Below are positions 21,907 to 26,702 of a stretch of 26,702 bases of DNA, piece after piece. The notes beneath the pieces were generated by a model, which saw only the letters and a list, made by a program, of their open reading frames with translations, ran no database searches and was not told the origin of the DNA. The DNA lies in assembly GCA_002455425.1 (NCBI GenBank), contig DKKT01000042.1, positions 64,213 through 90,914 of the forward strand, written 5' to 3'. The position numbers and the translations under genes are program-made. The DNA comes from Chthonomonas sp. UBA6659. GTDB taxonomy: Bacteria > Armatimonadota > Fimbriimonadia > Fimbriimonadales > Fimbriimonadaceae. The stretch's first letter is position 1, and the number at the start of each line of letters is the position of its first letter.

Positions 21907-22496
21907 TAGGCTTCATTCTGGCGAATCGCCGCACTCTGCTTGCGTCGTGCGACGATGTGGAACACATGCCAATGCTTTGGGTCCCGCATCGCGGTCTCGC
22001 CATCGCGCTCCACCTCTTCGAAGTGAAGAAGATCGAAGGGCGCGAAAAGGGTCTCGACTTCGGAGCGTGAGAGCACGGTGTAGCCCCGGGCGGCCCAATC
22101 GTCGTGGATGCCGAGCAGCTGTCCGGCAAATAGACCCCCGGGGCGGACCGAGGCGACAAGTCGGGGCCAAAAACGCTGAAAGCGCTTGGGCGGCAGGAAG
22201 AAAAGGCTGAATGCGGCGACGACAACATCGAACTCGGGCCACTCGATCTCGTCGAAGGACCCTTGCGTGAACCGAACCGAGGTGTCCTCGGTGAGCCGGG
22301 CGCGAAGAATCTCGATCGCTTCGGTCTCAAGGTCGTTCGCGACGACCTTGAGACCTTTACCGGCCAAGTGGAGTGCCCCGTGGCCGACGCCGCAGCCGAG
22401 CTCAAGGGCCGATCCTGCTTCGGGCAGAAACGGATCCAGCTCAGCGTAGATCGGGTGAAGCGGCTTGTCGAGGGTCGCCCGATAGTAATCGGACCA
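21906..22496 (-). CDS. SAM-dependent class I methyltransferase (TehB-like), start unresolved
   Basis: The frame encodes DYYRATLDKPLHPIY, then SAM motif I ALELGCGVGHGAL, the acidic ribose-binding residue in KVVANDLE, FDVVVAAFSLFFLP and LRPGG-like VRPGGLFAGQLLG, ending RRKQSAAIRQNEA. This is a complete small-molecule methyltransferase of the TehB/Methyltransf_25 type. The first ATG, GTG or TTG in frame is TTG 22367, after motif I. Upstream codons remain open through the end of comEA but include no ATG, GTG or TTG. CTG at 22439 or 22427 is possible. The right end given here marks where family-like sequence begins, not a start codon. Its stop overlaps the next gene's start. Confidence 0.7.
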   Translation of the reverse strand, partial: WSDYYRATLDKPLHPIYAELDPFLPEAGSALELGCGVGHGALHLAGKGLKVVANDLETEAIEILRARLTEDTSVRFTQGSFDEIEWPEFDVVVAAFSLFFLPPKRFQRFWPRLVASVRPGGLFAGQLLGIHDDWAARGYTVLSRSEVETLFAPFDLLHFEEVERDGETAMRDPKHWHVFHIVARRKQSAAIRQNEA

Positions 22497-22507
22497 CCCG
22501 GCGGGTC

Positions 22508-23134
22508 CTAGAGCTTCAGAAAGGGTCGCATCTTGGCGAGCTTCTTCGGTCCGATCCCCTTCACCTGCTCCAGTTCGTCGATTGATCGAAATCCTCCATG
22601 GGCGCTCCGATACTCGATGATTTTGGCCGCCGTTGCCGGCCCGACCCCGGGCAGAAGGTCGAGTTGGGTCGAATCGGCGGTGTTGATCGAGATCGAGGCC
22701 GGAGCGAGCGCCTCGCTCGTGCCGCCCGAAGCCTTCGACGGCGCCTTCGCGCTCGGCTCGGCAACATCGGTCGTCGACGACCCGGGATCATCGGACGAAC
22801 CAACCTTGATCTGAGTTCCGTCGGCGAGCAGGGCAGCAAGGTTGAGACCGCTGAGATCGGCGCCCTCGACCGGTCCCCCGGCAGCATCGAGCGCGTCTTG
22901 GACGCGCGATCCTGCCGAAAGTCGAACGACGCCGGGCTTTTTGACTGCCCCGATCACGTGCACCATGATCCTGCCGGTCGTGGAACTGGCAACCGGGTTA
23001 TTGTCGAGCACGATCGGAGCCGGTCGTTTGACATAAGACGCCCCGATCACACCTGCGGCGACGACACCCAGCGCAGACAATCCGAAGACACCGAGCCGCT
23101 GGCGGCTTCCCATCCCTTGTTGCATGATTCCCAT
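22508..23134 (-). CDS. comEA: ComEA-like DNA-binding protein (SLBB + helix-hairpin-helix)
   Basis: A 208-residue protein. One membrane anchor near the N-terminus (about residues 14-33) is followed by an SLBB domain (VHVIGAVKKPGVVRLSAGSRVQDALDAAGG) and a Ser/Ala/Pro-rich linker. The C-terminal helix-hairpin-helix pair is SINTADSTQLDLLPGVGPATAAKIIEYR followed by GGFRSIDELEQVKGIGPKKLAKM. This is the exact domain order of ComEA, the receptor that binds double-stranded DNA outside the membrane during transformation. ATG 23134 is used; ATGs at 23125 and 23113 are in frame. The gene leads a minus-strand run with the methyltransferase and UbiA-type genes. No comEC is in view. Confidence 0.9.
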   Translation of the reverse strand: MGIMQQGMGSRQRLGVFGLSALGVVAAGVIGASYVKRPAPIVLDNNPVASSTTGRIMVHVIGAVKKPGVVRLSAGSRVQDALDAAGGPVEGADLSGLNLAALLADGTQIKVGSSDDPGSSTTDVAEPSAKAPSKASGGTSEALAPASISINTADSTQLDLLPGVGPATAAKIIEYRSAHGGFRSIDELEQVKGIGPKKLAKMRPFLKL

Positions 23135-23172
23135 TTCGCCGGTGTTCTTGCCGGGTCCTTCTGGAAATTGTG

Positions 23173-23207
23173 CGGGGCCGGCCCATTTCAGGGCCGACCC
23201 CGTTTTT
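23173..23207. terminator. Terminator-like hairpin between hsp20 and comEA
   Basis: A 12-bp GC stem with one G-U pair (23173-23184 with 23191-23202), loop ATTTCA, followed by TTTTT on the + strand. On the minus strand it follows the hsp20 stop by about 20 nt, with a weaker ACAATTT tail. It most likely ends the hsp20 transcript. Confidence 0.65.
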
Positions 23208-23223
23208 CCCCTCTCGGGACCCC

Positions 23224-23655
23224 TTATCCGCGATGGATGGCGACTCTCTTCGGAGATGGCATCGCCACTTTGGGCACAAGGATCGTCAAAAGGCCATCCT
23301 TGAAGGTCGCGAGAATCTCCTCCGGAATCACCTTCCCAAAGAGGGTGAAGGCTCTCTCGAACGTGCCATAGGTTCTCTCGACGCGCAGGAACTCTTCCTT
23401 CTTGAATTCCTCAAGCATCTCGCGTTTGCCGCGGACCCAAAGCACGTTGTCGTGGCGTAGCTCGATTTCAACGTCCTCTTCGTTCACACCCGGAAGTTCG
23501 AATGTGAAGATGAACTCACGCGGAGTTTCCCGGATATCGACCGGCGGTGTCCATGGGTTCAGGAACATCGGAGTCTCGGTCCACAGATCCTCCATGAGCT
23601 TGTTGAATCGCTCAAAGGGTCGAACCTGATTGATCGGGGCCATGCGGGTGATCAT
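23224..23655 (-). CDS. Small heat shock protein (Hsp20/alpha-crystallin)
   Basis: A 143-residue ATP-independent holdase. The N-terminal arm (MAPINQVRPFERFNKLMEDLW) is followed by an alpha-crystallin domain, about residues 38-130: PPVDIRETPREFIFTFELPGV, DVEIELRHDNVLWVRGKRE, RVERTYGTFERAFTL and ATFKDGLLTILVPK. The last carries the conserved G-L-L-x-(I/V) signature. A V-x-I near the C-terminus may act as the I-x-I oligomer contact. GGAGG lies 6 nt before the ATG. A good promoter and an inverted repeat lie upstream, so heat or stress regulation by a repressor is plausible. It is divergent from an HTH-PAS regulator. Confidence 0.95.
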   Translation of the reverse strand: MITRMAPINQVRPFERFNKLMEDLWTETPMFLNPWTPPVDIRETPREFIFTFELPGVNEEDVEIELRHDNVLWVRGKREMLEEFKKEEFLRVERTYGTFERAFTLFGKVIPEEILATFKDGLLTILVPKVAMPSPKRVAIHRG

Positions 23656-23682
23656 TGTATGCCTCCTTGTTCATCTCTGGTG

Positions 23683-23703
23683 CCTCGTTGGTTTCTGACG
23701 AGG
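23683..23703. repeat. Inverted repeat with 9-bp spacer at the hsp20 transcription start
   Basis: CCTCGT-N9-ACGAGG. The N9 spacing is that of CIRCE (HrcA) operators, but the arms do not match CIRCE. It begins just downstream of the predicted hsp20 start site, so it could be an operator or a 5' UTR hairpin. Confidence 0.4.
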
Positions 23704-23711
23704 ACAGTTCT

Positions 23712-23740
23712 ATTCTCGCACTGCATCACCGTCGTCTCAA
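23712..23740 (-). promoter_or_regulatory. Predicted sigma70-type promoter of hsp20
   Basis: On the minus strand: TTGAGA (23740-23735), a 17-bp spacer and GAGAAT (23717-23712). The -35 matches TTGACA at 5 of 6 positions. Transcription would start near 23704. Confidence 0.5.
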
Positions 23741-23747
23741 GTCGCCG

Positions 23748-23777
23748 TTGTGGCGTCCATCGATCCGGGGACATAAT
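23748..23777 (+). promoter_or_regulatory. Predicted promoter of the HTH-PAS regulator
   Basis: TTGTGG (23748-23753), an 18-bp spacer and CATAAT (23772-23777). It is back to back with the hsp20 promoter, the -35 boxes being about 8 bp apart. Confidence 0.45.
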
Positions 23778-23796
23778 CGGGGAAGGGAGGTCACTG

Positions 23797-24426
23797 ATGG
23801 ATAGCCACGATTCGCGGTTCGAGCTTTCTCCTCGCGAGTATGAGATCGTGAGATTGGCCTCCGAAGGCCACACGGATCAGTCCATCGCACACCATCTGGG
23901 CATCGGCGAGGGCACGGTGAAGACGTACTGGAACCGGGTGCGAGCCAAGATCGGCCCGTATGCACGCCCCGAGATCATCGCCCGTGTCGTCCGCCATGAA
24001 GCCGAGGCCGTCCTCGAGAACTTACGTCATCAGGTTCGTTGCCTGCAAGCCGAGGTTCACGAGGCTGACCGCGTCGACGACGCGACCCGAGCCATCCTCG
24101 AGGCCCCGGACGCGATCCTGATCGTCCGGACCGACCGTCAGATCGAACTCGCGAATGACGAAGCCGCGCTTCTGTTCGGCTTTTCGCGCACCGAACTTGA
24201 GCGGATGGACCTCGACGACCTGGTGCCCCGTCGTTTCAGATCAAGTCACCGTGGGCTGGTCGCGACGTTCCTGAGTGACCCCCATCGAATCCAGATGGGC
24301 ACGCACCAATCGACCCCGGCTTTGCATGCTTCAGGGGTCGAGTTCGAAGTCCATGCCTCCCTCGGCCCGATCGGATCTTCCGAGGGGCTCCGAGTCATGT
24401 GTATCGTACGCCGTGCCTCGGAGTAG
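23797..24426 (+). CDS. LuxR-type HTH regulator with C-terminal PAS domain
   Basis: A 209-residue protein; ATG 23797 has GGGAGG 7 nt upstream. Residues about 9-65 are a LuxR/FixJ helix-turn-helix (LSPREYEIVRLASEGHTDQ, IAHHLGIGEGTVKTYWNRVRAKIG). A coiled-coil linker (EAEAVLENLRHQVRCLQAEVHEAD) joins it to a PAS domain, about residues 105-205 (ILEAPDAILIVRTDRQIELAN, LLFGFSRTELERMDLDDLVP and a closing LRVMCIVRR). In most LuxR-type regulators the HTH is C-terminal; here the order is reversed. The PAS ligand is not evident. Divergence from hsp20 suggests that it may control that gene or itself. Confidence 0.85.
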   Translation: MDSHDSRFELSPREYEIVRLASEGHTDQSIAHHLGIGEGTVKTYWNRVRAKIGPYARPEIIARVVRHEAEAVLENLRHQVRCLQAEVHEADRVDDATRAILEAPDAILIVRTDRQIELANDEAALLFGFSRTELERMDLDDLVPRRFRSSHRGLVATFLSDPHRIQMGTHQSTPALHASGVEFEVHASLGPIGSSEGLRVMCIVRRASE

Positions 24427-24435
24427 TCGAAGAAA

Positions 24436-24468
24436 GCCCCCGGCGCTCAGCGCCGGAGGCCTTCTTTT
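24436..24468. terminator. Bidirectional terminator between the HTH-PAS gene and the giant repeat protein
   Basis: A 12-bp stem with one mismatch (24436-24447 with 24449-24460) followed by CTTCTTTT on the + strand; the minus strand reads TTTCTTC after the stem. It separates two convergent genes. Confidence 0.75.
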
Positions 24469-24473
24469 CGCGA

Positions 24474-26702
24474 CTAGTTGTCGCCGACGAACCCGAAGTG
24501 GGCCACGAGGATGTCGAAGTCATCCGAGTTGATCTCGCCATCTCCGTTCAGGTCGGCGCGGGCGTCGTATCCCGGATCGCCGACGTAGGTTCCGAACGCA
24601 TCGACCAAGATGTCGAAGTCGTCCGAATCCACTCGGTTGTCCCCATCGCAGTCGCCATTGATGAGGCTGAAGTTCACGAGGACGCCGGTCGCCGTGATCG
24701 TCACCGACCCAACCTTCTGGCGGAGCCAGTGCGAAGCCTTCGCGGTGATGTCGTACGTGCCGATCGGAAGCACGGTGTTCAGATCGAACGCGTAGTCTCC
24801 GTTCGGCTGGAGCGTCACAACTTGGACTTCTAGCGGCGTCGTGTTCCCGACCGGTCGGATCTCGAACGTCACCGGCTCAAGATCGAACGTTGGCAGCCAG
24901 TCCTGGAGGAAGAGATTGCCTTCGATCGTCTGGGTGAGGTTCTCCACCGTGATCGTGACCGTCACCGTGTTCGAATCGAGAGTGCCGTTGTTCGCCTTAT
25001 AGGTGAACGAGTCAGGACCGTCGTAGTTCGCGTCAGGCGTGTAGTCGAACGACCCATCCGGGTTCAGGTTGAGCATGCCGTGCGACGGGCCGCTCACGAG
25101 CACCGCGGTCAGGCTGAGGCCCTGCGGATCGTTGTCGTTGGTGAGCACGCCGGTGGCGGGAACGTTCAGGACCTGGTTCTCCTGGGCGTTGTAGCTGTCC
25201 GCCACTGCGACCGGAGCCTGCATCTGAACGTCGATCGTGACCGTCACCACGTTCGAGTCGAGCGTGCCGTTGTTAGCCTTGTAGGTGAACGAGGCCGCAC
25301 CGACATAGTTGAGTGGCGGCGAGTAGATGAACGAGCCATCGGGGTTCAGCGTCAAACTGCCCACCGTCGGACCCGAGACGAGTACTGCCGTCAGAGGTAG
25401 CGGATTCGGGTCGCTATCGTTCTGGAGGACGCCCGGAGCCGCGACATTCAGCGGGGTGTTGGAGTTGGTCGTGTAGCTGTCGCTGGTCGCGACCGGGGCT
25501 TCCACCACCTCATTGACTTGGACCGAGATGACCTCGAAGTCCTCGAGCGCGCCGTCGCTGACGCGGACGGTGATCAGGTACGTGCCGGGGCCCTGAGCCT
25601 CGGTCGGCGTCCAGGTGAAGAGACCGCCCGTCGTGATCGACGCACCCGACGGCGCGCCGGAATCCAGGCTGAACGTCAGGGTCTGAGCCGGCAGGTCCGA
25701 ATCGCTCGCCGTCGCCGTGAAGGTGAGCAGCGTGAGCTCATCGACCGTCTGATTGCCGATCGGATCGAGAACCGGGGCGACGTTGACCTCGTTGACCGTG
25801 ATCTGGATCGTCTCGAAGTCCTCGAGAGTTCCGTCGGACACGCGGACCGTCACCGGGTAGACGCCCGGGCCTTGAGCCTCGGTCGGCGTCCAGGTGAAGA
25901 CACCGCCCGTCGTGATCGACGCACCCGCCGGGGCACCCGGATCGAGGCTGAACGTCAGCGTCTGTGCGGGCAGATCCGAATCGCTTGCCGATGCGGTAAA
26001 GGTCAGTTCGATCAACTCGTCGACCGATTGATTACCGATGGCGGCGAGCACCGGCGCCTCGTTCGACTCGTTCACGTCGATCGTGAACGTCTGTTCGATC
26101 GTCTCGATGCCGTCGGTCAAGCTCACCGTGACGCTCGGCGACGTACCGCCGTCGCTTTCACCCGGTGTCCAATTGACGGTGCCGCTGGACGAGACCGTCA
26201 GGCCGCTGGGGCCGCTGACGAGACCGAAGGTCAGTGTCTGCGCGGGCACGTCGGGATCCGATCCACTCAAGTTCAGCGTGAACGGAACGTGCTCGGTCGC
26301 ACTTTGCGTGCCGGGGTTGGTGAGCACCGGCGCCTGGTTGACCTCGGCGACGGTGACGTCGAAGCTCTGCTGAGCGCTCGCGCTTCCGTCGCTGACCTGC
26401 ACGGTGACGGTGTAGGTGCCGGGTCCATCGGCTTCGCCCGGAGTCCAGGACCACACGTCGCCGGTCACCGAGCCGGGGCCGGAAACGAGGCTGTAGGTCA
26501 GGGTCTGAGCAGGAAGATCGGCGTCCGCACCCACGAGCGTTCGCGAGATCGCGACGAGCTCATCGACGGTGCCATCGGCCGGGTCGTCCAGCGTCGGAGC
26601 CTGGTTGACTTCGTTGACCGTGATGTCGAAGCTCTGTTGAGCACTCGCGGTTCCGTCGCTGACCTGCACGGTGACGGTGTAGGTGCCGGGGCCGTCGGTC
26701 TC
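24474..26702 (-). CDS. Giant Ig-like/cadherin-like repeat surface protein with C-terminal dockerin-like module (N-terminus beyond window)
   Basis: The open frame runs off the right edge, so only the last 742 residues are seen. From the edge inward there are several He_PIG-type Ig-like repeats, each with a TPGE or TPTEAQGPG-Y turn and a closing V-V-VSDG-----QSFD or LEDFE--Q-TVNEVN-AP linker. Two tandem-95/VCBS-like repeats follow (LNPDGSF-Y-P--NY-G--SFTYKANNGTLDSN). Then a beta module (GNLFLQDWLPTFDLEPVTFEI, GTYDITAKASHWLRQ) and two EF-hand-like calcium loops (DCDGDNRVDSDDFDILVDAFG, DLNGDGEINSDDFDILVAHFG) end the protein. It is probably a secreted adhesin or matrix protein stiffened by calcium. 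The final two modules match those of the 6288 gene. Confidence 0.88.
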   Translation of the reverse strand, partial: ETDGPGTYTVTVQVSDGTASAQQSFDITVNEVNQAPTLDDPADGTVDELVAISRTLVGADADLPAQTLTYSLVSGPGSVTGDVWSWTPGEADGPGTYTVTVQVSDGSASAQQSFDVTVAEVNQAPVLTNPGTQSATEHVPFTLNLSGSDPDVPAQTLTFGLVSGPSGLTVSSSGTVNWTPGESDGGTSPSVTVSLTDGIETIEQTFTIDVNESNEAPVLAAIGNQSVDELIELTFTASASDSDLPAQTLTFSLDPGAPAGASITTGGVFTWTPTEAQGPGVYPVTVRVSDGTLEDFETIQITVNEVNVAPVLDPIGNQTVDELTLLTFTATASDSDLPAQTLTFSLDSGAPSGASITTGGLFTWTPTEAQGPGTYLITVRVSDGALEDFEVISVQVNEVVEAPVATSDSYTTNSNTPLNVAAPGVLQNDSDPNPLPLTAVLVSGPTVGSLTLNPDGSFIYSPPLNYVGAASFTYKANNGTLDSNVVTVTIDVQMQAPVAVADSYNAQENQVLNVPATGVLTNDNDPQGLSLTAVLVSGPSHGMLNLNPDGSFDYTPDANYDGPDSFTYKANNGTLDSNTVTVTITVENLTQTIEGNLFLQDWLPTFDLEPVTFEIRPVGNTTPLEVQVVTLQPNGDYAFDLNTVLPIGTYDITAKASHWLRQKVGSVTITATGVLVNFSLINGDCDGDNRVDSDDFDILVDAFGTYVGDPGYDARADLNGDGEINSDDFDILVAHFGFVGDN
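24955..25500 (-). repeat. Two tandem-95/VCBS-type coding repeats, 282-nt period
   Basis: Matching blocks (for example GTGACCGTCACC at 24955 and 25237) recur 282 nt (94 codons) apart. Both encode the segment from APVA-x-DSY to SFTYKANNGTLDSN-VTVTI. They are in frame, so the unit is a protein domain duplication. Confidence 0.8.
25520..26077 (-). repeat. Two near-identical He_PIG-type coding repeats, 279-nt period
   Basis: The block starting near CTCGAAGTCCTCGAG recurs at 25533 and 25812, exactly 279 nt (93 codons) apart, with long runs of identical DNA. Both encode LPAQTLTFSLD-GAP-GASITTGG and TWTPTEAQGPG-Y. The high DNA identity suggests recent duplication or gene conversion. A more diverged pair with a 267-nt period continues to the right edge (26361, 26628). 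Confidence 0.8.

Noticed and set aside
22508..22535. Programmed -1 frameshift joining comEA to the methyltransferase
   Set aside because: The frames are offset by -1 and both open, but no X-XXY-YYZ slippery heptamer is aligned with the comEA frame, so the idea is unsupported.
24955..26702. Regular repeats as a CRISPR array
   Set aside because: The periods of 267-282 nt are in frame and encode Ig-like domains. There are no short repeats with unique spacers.

Overview
The window is high-GC bacterial chromosome that reads like Armatimonadota, most likely a Fimbriimonas-like member. This placement is an inference. It rests on two prepilin-headed proteins sharing an N-terminus (FTLIELLVV followed by a long Ile/Ala/Leu stretch ending FPVFAQAK) that is very common in that phylum, on secreted proteins ending in a dockerin-like double EF-hand module, on an SLH mini-protein, and on frequent GTG/TTG starts. 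No IS element, prophage gene, integrase or CRISPR array is visible. Gene order looks like an ordinary chromosomal backbone.

Layout. 1-2230 (+): the end of a flagellar export operon, fliP(partial)-fliQ-fliR-flhB, with overlapping or nearly touching genes. 2304-3197 (+): pdxS (PLP synthase), ending at a 20-bp perfect hairpin shared with the convergent lexA unit (3250-4073, -), which also carries a 57-residue SLH mini-gene downstream of lexA. 4225-6003 (+): a membrane-anchored SurA/PpiC-like protein. 6080-6153: tRNA-Gln(TTG). 6288-9768 (+): a secreted LamG-like/dockerin-like protein, two prepilin-like proteins and a tiny lipoprotein. 9833-11888 (-): selD-tdh. 11935-12447 (+): a peroxiredoxin-like gene divergent from selD. 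12451-14570 (-): a cystathionine beta-synthase-like gene followed by a Gfo/Idh/MocA oxidoreductase. 14712-18053 (+): a very large membrane pyrophosphatase. 18232-20407 (+): leuC and an ABC-2 permease. 20397-23134 (-): comEA-like, methyltransferase, UbiA-type polyprenyl-phosphate phosphoribosyltransferase, and a small membrane protein. 23224-23655 (-): hsp20, divergent from an HTH-PAS regulator (23797-24426, +). 24474-26702 (-): the C-terminal part of a giant Ig-like-repeat surface protein ending in the same module as the 6288 gene.

The most interesting point is that selD and the divergent peroxiredoxin-like gene are both read through an in-frame UGA exactly where the family has its catalytic cysteine. 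In both, a stem-loop begins 6 nt after the UGA. They are therefore two back-to-back selenoprotein genes, one of which makes the selenium donor needed for both. Standard ORF calling truncates SelD at its N-terminus and splits the peroxiredoxin in two. Other points of note are a ~265-residue insertion in the pyrophosphatase, a methyltransferase with no usable start codon, and a leader that can pair with the ribosome-binding site of the dockerin-like gene.
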